This document shows positions 20,001 to 29,730 of a stretch of DNA of 56,713 nucleotides, one piece after another. The DNA comes from Mangrovimonas sp. TPBH4. Lineage in GTDB: Bacteria; Bacteroidota; Bacteroidia; Flavobacteriales; Flavobacteriaceae. The position numbers and the translations under genes were made by a program. The DNA is taken from contig NZ_LBIO01000051.1 of assembly GCF_001280505.1 (NCBI RefSeq), positions 1 through 56,713 on the forward strand, written 5' to 3'. The notes under the pieces are model-generated. The model made no database searches and had not been told where the DNA came from. It saw only the letters and a program-made list of their open reading frames with translations. The first letter of the stretch is position 1. Each line of letters opens with the position of its first letter.

Positions 20001-20233
20001 GAACAGTGATGCTCTAATTTTCGCTTGGTCCTTTTTTCATAAAGTTGACGAAGCAATTCATTGATTTCCTTTCGGGTATCGGTCAAAGGAGTCAATCTAC
20101 CCGTATCACTGGTAGTTACTTGTTTTTTACAGAACTTACACTCATACTCTTTGACATAGAGCGTAACCTCTTTTTTCATCACGAAATGATGATCGAACAG
20201 TTTACAAATTAAAGTTTTCAAAGCGCTATTCAA
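19997..20233 (-). CDS. Small zinc-ribbon-like protein, paralog 1 (TTG start)
   Basis: The protein has 78 residues. There is no ATG at the 5' end: the only start that keeps the region similar to its paralog is TTG at 20233, with a stop codon (TAA) immediately before it in frame. Visible motifs are C-KLFDHH, VKEYECKFCKK and a basic C-terminal tail. The C/H plus CxxC pattern suggests one zinc site and is reminiscent of the small phage-type DUF1660 proteins. It is about half identical to the product of 20443-20706 across its length. Function unknown. Confidence 0.6.
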   Translation of the reverse strand: MNSALKTLICKLFDHHFVMKKEVTLYVKEYECKFCKKQVTTSDTGRLTPLTDTRKEINELLRQLYEKRTKRKLEHHCS

Positions 20234-20442
20234 TTAATTATTAGGGACTCCTAACTTAGTAAAAAAATTGAATTGAGCAAGTAATTTAAAGTTAATAAAT
20301 TAACAGGTTTTTTCTTTCAAAAGGAGAAGATGAAACACTCAGCAAAAACCAACTGAATATCAGTAAAATACAATTTTAAATCGTTTTTCAGAAGCATATC
20401 GAAAAACAACTAAATGTTAAAAAGACAAGGAAGGACTTTTCC

Positions 20443-20706
20443 TTAATAAGCGGCAGATCCCAAAGTTTTAGCCTGCATACGCGTCATGCGTCTGTTGTAA
20501 ACCTGCTCCAACAAGCTATTTATTTCTTGATACTTAGGAGTGAGTTCTCTTAAATGTCCATCGCTATCAGTAGTCAATTGTCGTTTACAGCATTTACAAG
20601 TATACTCCTTAACATGCATCGTTACTTTTTTAGTCACTTCATAATTGTGACCAAAAACACCACAATATAATTTGGCTGCAGAATTGGGGTTAGTAGTTTT
20701 TTTCAT
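20443..20706 (-). CDS. Small zinc-ribbon-like protein, paralog 2
   Basis: The protein has 87 residues from the ATG at 20706; the longer frame to 20748 has no support. It has C-GVFGHN, VKEYTCKCCKRQ and QEINSLLEQVYNRR, matching paralog 1 in order and spacing. The cysteines and histidine probably bind one zinc ion. It is separated from paralog 1 by 209 AT-rich bases in which I see no gene. The duplication is in tandem and in the same direction. Function unknown; DUF1660-like is only a suggestion. Confidence 0.65.
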   Translation of the reverse strand: MKKTTNPNSAAKLYCGVFGHNYEVTKKVTMHVKEYTCKCCKRQLTTDSDGHLRELTPKYQEINSLLEQVYNRRMTRMQAKTLGSAAY

Positions 20707-20768
20707 AATCGCTTGATTTGAGACAGTTAAACTTAATGAAAAAAACAAATTAAATTCGTTAAAACAAC

Positions 20769-21545
20769 CTATTTTTCGATAAACTGAAATATTTTGTAAT
20801 CCAATTCTTTCTTATTTTCAATATAGCTCATATGCCCATCTGCAAATTCAACCAGTTCAATATCTGAATTGCCCACATAAGCCATAACACTTTCATAATC
20901 CAAAACAGGGTCTTTCAACCCGATCACCAACAATTTCTTATACTTAGCATTAACAAATTGTTTCCGTCTATCCTTCCTAATTTTCATCCCTTCCAACGCA
21001 GCAATTATTCCTTGCAAAGGTGTTTTGAGCGCTTCGCTACGCACTTGATCTATTACATCAGAAAAACGTTCTCTATTGTCCTCAGCAAATAAATTGGAAA
21101 TCGCCATACTTACAAAAGCTCTATGGTTTTGCTTAACTGCTTTGACGGCCCTATCCCTATTCAGCTGACGCTCCTCACTATCACCTTCAGCCGTAGAATT
21201 CAACAAGCAAACACTCAACACATTTTCTGGAAACAATTCTGCCAAAGCCAAAGCAACATAGCCTCCCATAGAATGCCCAATAACTGCGGCCTTTGAAACC
21301 CCTAGATGTTCCAAAACTGCATGCACCATATCCGCCATATCTTCCATCGTGTGGATATAGCCCAAACATTCCGTTTCTCCATGTCCCAACAAATCAATAG
21401 CAATTACCTGACAACTGCCATTTAATGTTTTTGTTAGATGCTGCCACATCTTGGCATTCTCCAAAAAACCATGAAGCAGCACAATTGGCTTTCCTTCTCC
21501 AGATACTTCAAAATGAACGGAAACCCCTTTATATTGAATCGTCAT
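20769..21545 (-). CDS. Alpha/beta-fold hydrolase
   Basis: The 258-residue protein has the oxyanion-hole motif LLHGFLE, the nucleophile elbow VIGHSMGGYVAL (Ser), an acid in the GLKDPVLDYES region and the catalytic His in DGHMSYIE. This is the BioH/MhpC-like esterase-hydrolase family. There is no signal peptide, so it is cytoplasmic. The substrate is not predictable. It is 63 bases downstream of the ACT-like gene on the same strand and may share its transcript. Confidence 0.85.
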   Translation of the reverse strand: MTIQYKGVSVHFEVSGEGKPIVLLHGFLENAKMWQHLTKTLNGSCQVIAIDLLGHGETECLGYIHTMEDMADMVHAVLEHLGVSKAAVIGHSMGGYVALALAELFPENVLSVCLLNSTAEGDSEERQLNRDRAVKAVKQNHRAFVSMAISNLFAEDNRERFSDVIDQVRSEALKTPLQGIIAALEGMKIRKDRRKQFVNAKYKKLLVIGLKDPVLDYESVMAYVGNSDIELVEFADGHMSYIENKKELDYKIFQFIEK

Positions 21546-21608
21546 ACGAACACTAATTTAAATTTAAACACAAAGATAAACTTATTGCCAACCACCAAGC
21601 GAACACGT

Positions 21609-22265
21609 CTAGCTTTTCAATCTTTTAATTACAGAAAAGGCCTTGTCAATTAAATGATCTTCAATCAGCACAGTAAATTCATTGGTGGTAGAAACCACTT
21701 CATACAAGGAAATCCCCTCCCAAGCCAAACGCTTAAATATTTGATAATACAATCCCGTAATCCTTGAGTTGTCCTGCGGTAAACTTATACTAATGGCAGA
21801 CAACTGCCCAACCACTCCTATTTGCTGCTCACCCTTAAAGCAGTCTATCACATGAGCCTCCTCCGAGCTTGAAATAATAATATTGCTTTCATGAATTCCT
21901 CTTGTGAATGCGTAAAAAATACTTGTATTGGAGGCCACATGTTCCAAAATCTTGGAATGACTATTAATCAAGGTCTTGGAATTTTGATAGGTAAAATCAG
22001 TTAAGTTGGATCGCACCGTAATATCCCCCAAACCTTCAAGCATCCTTTTCAATTTAACAGAATTTGCCAAATTTTGAGGCGGACTGTAGCGCCTTAATGC
22101 CATCATTATAGCACCGGACTTTACAGGCTTTTTCAACATTTCGCTAACACTTGGCACCAATTCTTCCGCCAAAGCACTATAATTAATAATATTTCTAGAC
22201 AAAGCCTCCTCCAAAAAAGGCTGCGACACCAATAATTCGGTCACACAAGACGCAATAGTTTTCAT
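21609..22265 (-). CDS. ACT-domain-like protein divergent from aspartokinase
   Basis: This 218-residue protein has an N-terminal helical part (about 1-75), then two segments that look like ACT-type beta-alpha-beta units (about 75-145 and 150-218; the second contains GVVGQLSAISISLP, GISLYEVVSTTNEFTVLIED). ACT units bind amino acids. The C-terminal unit resembles the regulatory half of aspartokinases, and the gene is divergent from aspartokinase with 106 bases between them, so a link to amino-acid-dependent control is reasonable but inferred. A TAAATTTG element at 22291-22298 may be its promoter. Confidence 0.65.
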   Translation of the reverse strand: MKTIASCVTELLVSQPFLEEALSRNIINYSALAEELVPSVSEMLKKPVKSGAIMMALRRYSPPQNLANSVKLKRMLEGLGDITVRSNLTDFTYQNSKTLINSHSKILEHVASNTSIFYAFTRGIHESNIIISSSEEAHVIDCFKGEQQIGVVGQLSAISISLPQDNSRITGLYYQIFKRLAWEGISLYEVVSTTNEFTVLIEDHLIDKAFSVIKRLKS

Positions 22266-22340
22266 TCGGTTAATTATTTAACAATATGTGCAAATTTAGC
22301 TTATTTTTTTTATTTTCATTCTGAAACAGCCTCTTATAAA

Positions 22341-22348
22341 TAACTTTG
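22341..22348 (+). promoter_or_regulatory. -7 element (TAACTTTG) for aspartokinase
   Basis: TAACTTTG fits TAnnTTTG and lies 23 bases before the aspartokinase ATG. The -33 region has no clear TTG. Confidence 0.4.
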
Positions 22349-22371
22349 CACCTCAAATAAAGATAAAGACT

Positions 22372-23697
22372 ATGTTAGTATTAAAGTTTGGAGGTACTTC
22401 AGTTGGTTCGGTAACCAACATGACCAATGTAAAAAATATCATTAATGACGGCAACAAAAAGATAGTAGTTCTATCTGCCATGTCTGGAACCACCAATGCT
22501 TTGGTGGAAATTTCAGAAACCATTAAAGCAAACAAGATTACAGAGGCCAAGCAGTTGGTAGCATCCCTAAACGACAAATACCAAGATGTAATTGAAGAAC
22601 TACTTCAGGACCAAACCTTGAGCAATGAAGCTCAGGCCTACATTCTTGAAGTAATCAATCTTTTATTGTCTTGCACTGAAAAACCTCATAGCGAATTACT
22701 TTATAACACCATTGTATCTCAAGGTGAGTTGCTATCCACCTTTTTGTTTACACAATTCCTAAGACAAGAAGGCATCAATGCCCAGTTAATTTCGGCATTG
22801 AATTTTATGCGTGTAGACAAAGCACATGAGCCAGACAACTTCTATATCAAACAAAATTTAAACCGAATCATAAACGATCTTCCTGAGGCCGACATTTATA
22901 TCACCCAAGGGTTTATTTGTCTAGATGCCGAAGGAGAGGTTGCCAACCTACAACGCGGAGGAAGTGATTATACAGCCACTATTATAGGTGCAGGCATTAA
23001 AGCTGATGAAGTTCAAATATGGACAGACATCGATGGATTCCACAACAACGACCCTCGTTTTGTACAGGATACTCACGCCATCTCTAATTTGTCTTTTGAC
23101 GAGGCTGCAGAATTAGCCTATTTTGGAGCTAAAATATTACACCCTCAAACCGTAATGCCTGTACGCGATTTGGACATTCCGGTAAGATTGAAAAACACCA
23201 TGGCTCCATCCGCTTATGGAACTTTAATCACCAATGAAATCCACGGTGAAGGCATCAAAGCCCTTGCGGCTAAAGATGGTATTACCGCCATTAAAATCAA
23301 ATCTGGCAGAATGTTATTGGCACACGGCTTCTTGAAAAAAGTATTTGAAATTTTCGAGAAATACGAAACGTCCATCGACATGATTACCACTTCGGAAATT
23401 GCTGTGTCCCTAACCATTGACGATACTACAAACTTATCTCATATTGTAGAAGAATTGGAAAAATTCTCTTCCGTGGAAGTTGACGAATACAGAACGATTG
23501 TTTGTGCAGTTGGAAACAATATCGTATACCATCCGGATACGCCTAAATTGTTCCAAATCCTTCAGGATGTCAACATCAGAATGATTGCTTACGGCGGTAG
23601 CAACAACAACATTTCATTGTTGATCAATACCAGTGACAAGGTAGAAACCTTAAGAAAACTAAACCGCTATATTTTTGAGACTGAAATGGTCGACTAA
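22372..23697 (+). CDS. lysC: Aspartate kinase (monofunctional)
   Basis: The 441-residue protein starts MLVLKFGGTSVGS, the kinase nucleotide-binding signature, and has GGSDYTATIIGAG and WTDIDGFHNNDPR for aspartate binding. The C-terminal part (about 300-441) carries two ACT units for feedback control. It commits aspartate to lysine, threonine and methionine synthesis. It is a single gene followed by a strong terminator. The lysC symbol is by family; thrA/metL-type fusions are excluded by length. Confidence 0.93.
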   Translation: MLVLKFGGTSVGSVTNMTNVKNIINDGNKKIVVLSAMSGTTNALVEISETIKANKITEAKQLVASLNDKYQDVIEELLQDQTLSNEAQAYILEVINLLLSCTEKPHSELLYNTIVSQGELLSTFLFTQFLRQEGINAQLISALNFMRVDKAHEPDNFYIKQNLNRIINDLPEADIYITQGFICLDAEGEVANLQRGGSDYTATIIGAGIKADEVQIWTDIDGFHNNDPRFVQDTHAISNLSFDEAAELAYFGAKILHPQTVMPVRDLDIPVRLKNTMAPSAYGTLITNEIHGEGIKALAAKDGITAIKIKSGRMLLAHGFLKKVFEIFEKYETSIDMITTSEIAVSLTIDDTTNLSHIVEELEKFSSVEVDEYRTIVCAVGNNIVYHPDTPKLFQILQDVNIRMIAYGGSNNNISLLINTSDKVETLRKLNRYIFETEMVD

Positions 23698-23713
23698 CCA
23701 AATCTCAAAACAA

Positions 23714-23741
23714 AAAAAGGACGTTGAAAAACGTCCTTTTT
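23714..23741. terminator. Terminator between lysC and pepP
   Basis: An 11-bp stem (AAAAAGGACGT / ACGTCCTTTTT) with a 6-base loop is flanked by an A-run and a T-run, so it can act for both convergent genes. Confidence 0.88.
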
Positions 23742-23762
23742 TTTATTTCAAATAATGATCAA

Positions 23763-25055
23763 TTATTGATTCATTAAATCTTCAATCTCTTCGGCCTGAA
23801 TTGGGATATTTGCCATCAGGTTAAATGGCTCTCCACTTGGCTGCACCACCACATCATCTTCCAAACGTATTCCAAAACCTTCATCCGGAATATAAATTCC
23901 CGGCTCAACAGTAAACACCATGTTAGGCTGCATAGGCTCTGTCAAAATACCATAATCATGTGTATCCAAACCAATATGATGGCTGGTACCATGCATGAAG
24001 TACTTTTTATACGCCGGCCAATCCGGATTTTCATTTTGAACATCAGCTTTATCCAAAAGTCCAAGTCCTAAAAGCTCCGAGGTCATCAATTTTCCAACCT
24101 CCACATGATACTCCGCCCAAAGAGCACCTGGCACCAAAAGTTTAGTCGCTTCATCCTTCACCCTTAAAACAGCATTATAAACTTCCTTTTGTCTTTTGGT
24201 AAATTTTCCAGAAACAGGAATCGTTCTACTCAGGTCGCTCGAATAGTTTGCATATTCAGCCGCTGTATCAAATAAAATCAAATCACCATCCTTACATTGC
24301 TGGTTATTTTCAATATAGTGCAATACATTGGCATTATTTCCCGATGCAATGATAGGTGTATAGGCAAATCCTTTGGAGCGGTTACGCAAAAACTCATGCA
24401 TCAGTTCAGCTTCGATTTCATATTCCCAAACCCCTGGCTTCACAAAATCCAAAATGCGACGGAATCCTTTTTCAGTGATATCACAAGCCTTTTGCATCAA
24501 GGCAATTTCGATAGGATCTTTTACGGAACGCAAACGCTGCAAGATTGGGTTACTCTTGGCCACACGGTGCGCAGGATAGCGATCTTTCAACCATTTTACA
24601 AATCGCGCCTCACGGGTTTCAGTTTCAACATTGGCTCTGTAATGCTCATTTGTGTTGATATACACCGTATCACTTTGGGTCATCAATTCAAACAACACTT
24701 TTTCCATGTCCTTCAACCAATACACCGTCTTAATTCCTGAAGTTTCAAACGCCTTTTCCTTGGTCAACTTCTCTCCTTCCCAAACAGCAATATGCTCATT
24801 GGTTTCTTTTAAAAACAACAATTCCCTGTGCTGCTCCTTCGGACAATCAGGAAAAATCACCAAAATACTTTCTTCCTGATCCACACCACTCAAATAGAAA
24901 ATATCCCTACTTTGTTGAAATGGCATGGTGCTATCTGCACTAATTGGATAAATATCATTGGAATTAAAAATCGCCAAACTATTGGGCTCCATTTGAGCTG
25001 CAAAGTTTTTACGGTTTTTAATAAACAATTCTCGATCTATAGGTAAGTATTTCAT
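23763..25055 (-). CDS. pepP: Xaa-Pro aminopeptidase (M24B family)
   Basis: The protein has 430 residues from the ATG at 25055 (MKYLPIDRELF); a TTG at 25076 gives the longer frame. The metal ligands of the pita-bread fold are all visible: LILFDTAAEY (Asp), SDLSRTIPVSG (Asp), HGTSHHIGLDTHD (His), VEPGIYIP (Glu) and RLEDDVVV (Glu). The N-terminal aminopeptidase-P domain (about 1-140) is present. It removes N-terminal residues ahead of proline. It has its own consensus promoter. Confidence 0.93.
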   Translation of the reverse strand: MKYLPIDRELFIKNRKNFAAQMEPNSLAIFNSNDIYPISADSTMPFQQSRDIFYLSGVDQEESILVIFPDCPKEQHRELLFLKETNEHIAVWEGEKLTKEKAFETSGIKTVYWLKDMEKVLFELMTQSDTVYINTNEHYRANVETETREARFVKWLKDRYPAHRVAKSNPILQRLRSVKDPIEIALMQKACDITEKGFRRILDFVKPGVWEYEIEAELMHEFLRNRSKGFAYTPIIASGNNANVLHYIENNQQCKDGDLILFDTAAEYANYSSDLSRTIPVSGKFTKRQKEVYNAVLRVKDEATKLLVPGALWAEYHVEVGKLMTSELLGLGLLDKADVQNENPDWPAYKKYFMHGTSHHIGLDTHDYGILTEPMQPNMVFTVEPGIYIPDEGFGIRLEDDVVVQPSGEPFNLMANIPIQAEEIEDLMNQ

Positions 25056-25073
25056 AAAATTATATTTAGACAA

Positions 25074-25104
25074 CAAAAGTAATTAGATTCTATCAGGATA
25101 TCAA
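25074..25104 (-). promoter_or_regulatory. pepP promoter (TTG-N20-TACTTTTG)
   Basis: On the minus strand TTG (25102-25104) precedes TACTTTTG (25074-25081) by 20 bases. The ATG is 18 bases downstream of the -7 element. Confidence 0.7.
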
Positions 25105-25204
25105 CTTAATAAGCATTTGTTCCATGTCTGCATTCCTACCAACCTACTCTTAAAAATTATACTATTTTTAAAACTTTTAAGTTATATACAAAACCCCCAA
25201 TCCT

Positions 25205-26074
25205 ATGAAGATTTTAAAATTTAGCGTATTAGCTGCCATAGCAATGATGATGTCTTGCAGCGAAGACCAAGACGACAACATCCAAACTTCAGACCCCAAC
25301 CTAATCATCAAATTGAAATTCGATCCTACTCAGGAACGTCTTAATAATTTAGGCCAACCAGCCAGTATTCCAGAAGGCAATGCCGCCCAATCTCCCTCCA
25401 TTAACCGCATGAGCGCCAACTACATTGAATTTGCACCGGGAGCTTTCACGCCTCTAGGCGAAGGTGAAGTCATTTTTATGGGTGCGGAAACCACAGCAGG
25501 AGGCGCCAACGCCATCGACTTTCAAAATGCCACATTTGGTGGCGATGGCGATGTATTTTTAACCGTACCTTTGAGCCAAGTCACTTCTGGAACCTATGAA
25601 TGGGTGCGCGTTTCCTTAGCCTACCAAGAAGGAGAGATTGATTTACTTGTAAACGGTGCCGATTATACAGGAACTCTGGCAAGTTTTGTGGGCTACAACA
25701 CCTACATCACATCTTTTGATTTAAATGGCAACACTTTTGAAGTAAACGATAACCGCCTACAAGGATTTTGGGCTTTTGAAGTAGAAGGCTACACTTCTGA
25801 AGGGCAAGCTCCAGAAGGCGCCACAACAGTACCAAATCCATTATTTGATTCATCTCCTGTTCCACAGGGATCTTGTGTGGTAACTGGTGAGTTTGAAAAC
25901 GGCCTGACCATCACCGGAGAAGAGACTCAAGATGTCGAGGTGGTACTTTCATTTTCCATCAACAACAGTTTTGAATGGACCGAAGTAAATTTTGATGGAA
26001 AATATGAACCTGCGGCCGGGGAACAGGTGGTAGACATGGGACTAAGAGGCTTAATTCCAATGGTATCAAATTAA
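25205..26074 (+). CDS. Lipoprotein of unknown function
   Basis: The 289-residue protein has a lipoprotein signal (MKILKFSVLAAIAMMMSC, lipidated Cys18) followed by an acidic tether (SEDQDDN). The body is beta-rich with many aromatic and Gly residues and no catalytic motif that I recognise. The acidic stretch right after the lipid cysteine fits the lipoprotein surface-export signal described in Bacteroidota, so it may be exposed on the cell surface. It stands alone between pepP (divergent) and sdhC. Confidence 0.7.
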   Translation: MKILKFSVLAAIAMMMSCSEDQDDNIQTSDPNLIIKLKFDPTQERLNNLGQPASIPEGNAAQSPSINRMSANYIEFAPGAFTPLGEGEVIFMGAETTAGGANAIDFQNATFGGDGDVFLTVPLSQVTSGTYEWVRVSLAYQEGEIDLLVNGADYTGTLASFVGYNTYITSFDLNGNTFEVNDNRLQGFWAFEVEGYTSEGQAPEGATTVPNPLFDSSPVPQGSCVVTGEFENGLTITGEETQDVEVVLSFSINNSFEWTEVNFDGKYEPAAGEQVVDMGLRGLIPMVSN

Positions 26075-26129
26075 GACCATTTTCAATCTGTTTAAAATCA
26101 TTCTAAATACTTAATTTAAACTACAGCCC

Positions 26130-26161
26130 TTTGCCTAAATCTCTTTTGAAGTGTATCTTTG
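26130..26161 (+). promoter_or_regulatory. sdhCAB promoter (TTTG-N20-TATCTTTG)
   Basis: TTTG (26130-26133) and TATCTTTG (26154-26161) are separated by 20 bases, matching the Bacteroidota consensus; the sdhC ATG follows 25 bases later. This favours the ATG at 26187 over the longer in-frame start at 26151, which would lie inside the promoter. Confidence 0.75.
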
Positions 26162-26186
26162 TTCGATAAAAATTAACTTCAAAAAA

Positions 26187-26864
26187 ATGAGCGGATTTCT
26201 TAAATCTTCGATAGGAAGAAAAGTGGCCATGGCACTTTCGGCCTTCTTCCTAATGTTTTTCTTAATAATTCATTTAGCGGTAAACATTACATCACTTTTT
26301 AGTCCCGATTTATTCAATGAATTATCACATTTCATGGGAACAAATCCTTTGGTGCAATTGGCCTTACAACCTGTATTGATATTTGGTGTTGTATTCCACT
26401 TTGTGATGGGTTTTGTATTGGAATTAAAAAACAGAAAAGCCATTGGTGTAAAATATGCACAAAACAATGGTGGAGCCAATTCAACTTGGATGAGCCGAAA
26501 CATGATCATCAGTGGTATTGTTGTATTAGCATTTATTTTGCTTCACTTTATCGACTTCTGGATTCCTGAACTTAACGTAAAATACATCCACGGCGATATG
26601 TCTGGATTATTGCCAGATGGCGAAAGCTACCGTTATTTTGAAGAACTACAACACAAATTTGCATCTCCTATCCGAGTGGGAGCCTATGTAATTGCGTTTG
26701 TGCTTTTAGGTTTACACTTGGCTCACGGATTTACTTCGGCATTCCAATCTATGGGAGCTACTGCCGGACGTAAAAAAACGATGCAACAACTAGGGAAAGC
26801 GTATTCTGTAATTATCCCTCTAGGATTTATCATTATCGCGTTATTCCATCACTTTAACCATTAA
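26187..26864 (+). CDS. sdhC: Succinate dehydrogenase cytochrome b subunit (SdhC)
   Basis: The protein has 225 residues from the ATG at 26187 ([18 protein letters not shown]). It has about five hydrophobic helices with heme-ligand-type histidines ([27 protein letters not shown]), as in type B enzymes that use one large di-heme membrane subunit and menaquinone. It is followed by sdhA after 13 bases. Confidence 0.95.
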   Translation: MSGFLKSSIGRKVAMALSAFFLMFFLIIHLAVNITSLFSPDLFNELSHFMGTNPLVQLALQPVLIFGVVFHFVMGFVLELKNRKAIGVKYAQNNGGANSTWMSRNMIISGIVVLAFILLHFIDFWIPELNVKYIHGDMSGLLPDGESYRYFEELQHKFASPIRVGAYVIAFVLLGLHLAHGFTSAFQSMGATAGRKKTMQQLGKAYSVIIPLGFIIIALFHHFNH

Positions 26865-26877
26865 TCTTAAATACAAA

Positions 26878-28890
26878 ATGGCTTTAGATTCAAGAGTACC
26901 AAAAGGTCCAATTAAAGATAAATGGACAGACTATAAAAATAAAATCAACCTGGTGAACCCAGCCAACAAGCGTCATATTGATGTTATCGTTGTGGGAACA
27001 GGTTTAGCAGGAGGTTCTGCTGCGGCTACCTTAGCCGAATTAGGGTATAACGTAAAGGCTTTTGCCTACCAAGATTCACCACGTCGTGCACACTCCATTG
27101 CAGCACAAGGGGGTATTAATGCCGCCAAAAACTATCAAGGTGATGGTGACTCCACTTATAGATTATTTTACGACACCGTAAAAGGTGGCGATTACCGTTC
27201 TCGTGAAGCGAACGTATACCGCTTGGCTGAAGTATCTGCCAACATCATCGACCAGTGTGTGGCGCAGGGGGTTCCTTTCGCTAGAGATTATGGTGGATTG
27301 TTGGACAACCGTTCGTTTGGTGGGGTTTTGGTATCCAGAACGTTTTACGCCAAAGGACAAACAGGACAACAATTATTGCTAGGAGCCTACTCTGCCATGA
27401 ACAGACAGATTGCTCGTGGGAAGATTGAAATGTTCAACAGACACGAAATGTTGGACGTTGTAGTGGTAGACGGTAAGGCCAGAGGTATTATTGCCAGAAA
27501 CCTTATTACCGGTGAAATAGAGCGCCACTCTGCACACGCGGTTGTGATTGCATCTGGTGGATACGGAAACGTGTATTTCCTATCAACCAACGCAATGGGA
27601 TCCAACGCTACTGCAGCTTGGAAGATCCATAAAAAAGGGGCTTACTTCGCGAACCCTTGTTTTACGCAAATTCACCCAACATGTATTCCTCGTTCAGGTG
27701 ATTACCAATCTAAGTTGACCTTGATGTCAGAGTCCCTTCGTAATGATGGACGTATTTGGGTTCCTAAAAACATGGAGGATGTAATGGCCATTCGTGAAGG
27801 TCGCAAAAAGCCTACCGATTTATCGGAAGACGAAAGAGATTACTACTTAGAGCGTCGTTACCCTGCTTTCGGAAACTTGGTGCCACGTGACGTAGCGTCC
27901 CGTGCAGCAAAAGAGCGTTGTGATGCCGGTTACGGTGTGAATGCCACTGGAGAAGCGGTGTACTTAGATTTTGCTTCCGCTATAGAACGCTATGGTAAGG
28001 AGCAAGCTAAAATTCACAATATTGAAAACCCAACAGAGGCTAAAATATACGAGTTAGGAAAAGGAATCGTAGAAGCTAAATACGGGAACTTATTCCAGAT
28101 GTACGAAAAGATCGTTGATGAAGATCCGTACAAAACTCCAATGATGATTTACCCTGCAACCCACTATACAATGGGTGGTGTTTGGGTAGACTATAACTTG
28201 ATGACTACCATTCCAGGATGTTACTGTATTGGTGAAGCCAACTTCTCAGACCACGGAGCAAACAGACTTGGAGCTTCAGCCTTAATGCAAGGTTTGGCCG
28301 ATGGTTACTTCGTATTACCATACACGATTGGAGATTATTTGGCCGATGATATTCGTACAGGAAAAATCTCAACAGACTCTAAGGAATTTGAGGAAGCCGA
28401 AAAAGCAGTTACAGACCGTATCAACTTCTTCGTAAACAATAATGGAACCAAATCTGTAGACTACTTCCACAAAAAACTAGGAAAAGTGATGTGGGACAAA
28501 GTAGGGATGGCACGTAACGAACAAGGTTTAAAAGAAGCTATGGCTGAAATTAAACAGATTCGTGAGGATTTCTGGAAAGACGTAAAAGTACCAGGGAATG
28601 CCAACGAAATGAACCCTGAATTAGAAAAAGCAGGTCGTGTGGCCGATTTCTTGGAATTGGGTGAGTTGTTCGCTAAAGATGCCTTAATGAGAGAAGAGTC
28701 TTGTGGAGGTCACTTTAGAGAAGAATCTGTTGAAGAAAGCGGCGAGCAAAAAGGAGAAGCAAAACGTAACGATAAAGACTTTGCTTTTGTTGCTGCATGG
28801 GAATATAAAGGGGAACCTGCCGATGCCGTGCTACATAAAGAAGAACTAGAATTTAAAGATATCGAACTAAAACAACGTTCATACAAATAA
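26878..28890 (+). CDS. sdhA: Succinate dehydrogenase flavoprotein subunit (SdhA)
   Basis: The 670-residue subunit has the FAD-binding [19 protein letters not shown], the histidine for covalent FAD in [14 protein letters not shown], a substrate-site HPTC and RSGD region, and the C-terminal HFREES. The length and an N-terminal tail before the Rossmann motif fit the Bacteroidota/epsilon type. It oxidises succinate to fumarate in the TCA cycle. Second gene of sdhCAB. Confidence 0.97.
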   Translation: MALDSRVPKGPIKDKWTDYKNKINLVNPANKRHIDVIVVGTGLAGGSAAATLAELGYNVKAFAYQDSPRRAHSIAAQGGINAAKNYQGDGDSTYRLFYDTVKGGDYRSREANVYRLAEVSANIIDQCVAQGVPFARDYGGLLDNRSFGGVLVSRTFYAKGQTGQQLLLGAYSAMNRQIARGKIEMFNRHEMLDVVVVDGKARGIIARNLITGEIERHSAHAVVIASGGYGNVYFLSTNAMGSNATAAWKIHKKGAYFANPCFTQIHPTCIPRSGDYQSKLTLMSESLRNDGRIWVPKNMEDVMAIREGRKKPTDLSEDERDYYLERRYPAFGNLVPRDVASRAAKERCDAGYGVNATGEAVYLDFASAIERYGKEQAKIHNIENPTEAKIYELGKGIVEAKYGNLFQMYEKIVDEDPYKTPMMIYPATHYTMGGVWVDYNLMTTIPGCYCIGEANFSDHGANRLGASALMQGLADGYFVLPYTIGDYLADDIRTGKISTDSKEFEEAEKAVTDRINFFVNNNGTKSVDYFHKKLGKVMWDKVGMARNEQGLKEAMAEIKQIREDFWKDVKVPGNANEMNPELEKAGRVADFLELGELFAKDALMREESCGGHFREESVEESGEQKGEAKRNDKDFAFVAAWEYKGEPADAVLHKEELEFKDIELKQRSYK

Positions 28891-28900
28891 GATTGACATT

Positions 28901-29647
28901 ATGAATTTAACACTTAAAATTTGGAGACAGAAAGACTCGAATGCAAAGGGTCAAATGGTCGATTATAAAGTTACTGATATTTCAGAGCATATGTCTTTTC
29001 TTGAAATGATGGATGTTTTGAACGAACAATTGGTAAACACCGGAGAAGAGCCAGTAGCCTTCGATCACGACTGTCGTGAAGGTATTTGCGGAATGTGTTC
29101 GCTCTACATTAATGGTGAAGCACACGGTCCAGACCGTGGAGTTACCACCTGTCAGTTGCACATGCGTATGTTCAAAGACGGTGACACCATTACCATCGAA
29201 CCTTGGAGAGCTGCGGCATTTCCTGTGATTAAGGATTTAATTGTAGACAGAACCTCTTTTGAGCGCATTCAGCAAGCAGGAGGGTATATCTCGGTAAACA
29301 CGTCTGGAAATACACAAGATGCCAACGCAATTCCTATTTCTAAGCATGCTGCCGATGAAGCCATGGACGCCGCCACCTGTATCGGGTGTGGTGCCTGTGT
29401 AGCCACTTGTAAAAACTCTTCTGCAATGTTATTCGTAGGAGCCAAGGTATCTCAATATGCCCTATTACCACAAGGACAGGTAGAAGCTACAGACCGTGTA
29501 ATGAACATGGTGAAACAAATGGATTTAGAAGGATTCGGTAACTGTACCAACACAGGAGCTTGTGAGATTGAATGTCCTAAAGGCATTTCATTAGAGAACA
29601 TTGCTCGCATGAACAGAGAGTTCTTAAAAGCTACTATAAAAGGATAA
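28901..29647 (+). CDS. sdhB: Succinate dehydrogenase iron-sulfur subunit (SdhB)
   Basis: The 248-residue subunit carries three cluster motifs: CREGICGMC with a fourth Cys in TTC for 2Fe-2[12 protein letters not shown] for 4Fe-4S, and [14 protein letters not shown] for 3Fe-4S. It conducts electrons from SdhA to the quinone site. It is the last gene of the operon and is followed by a strong terminator. Confidence 0.97.
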   Translation: MNLTLKIWRQKDSNAKGQMVDYKVTDISEHMSFLEMMDVLNEQLVNTGEEPVAFDHDCREGICGMCSLYINGEAHGPDRGVTTCQLHMRMFKDGDTITIEPWRAAAFPVIKDLIVDRTSFERIQQAGGYISVNTSGNTQDANAIPISKHAADEAMDAATCIGCGACVATCKNSSAMLFVGAKVSQYALLPQGQVEATDRVMNMVKQMDLEGFGNCTNTGACEIECPKGISLENIARMNREFLKATIKG

Positions 29648-29670
29648 GCCTTTCATAGCGATTGATATTA

Positions 29671-29700
29671 AAAATCCTAAGCAACACTGCTTAGGATTTT
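29671..29700 (+). terminator. sdhCAB terminator
   Basis: A 13-bp perfect stem (AAAATCCTAAGCA / TGCTTAGGATTTT) with a 4-base loop is followed by a T-run. Confidence 0.93.
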
Positions 29701-29730
29701 TTTTGTTTCTTTAGCATTCATTTACAACCC

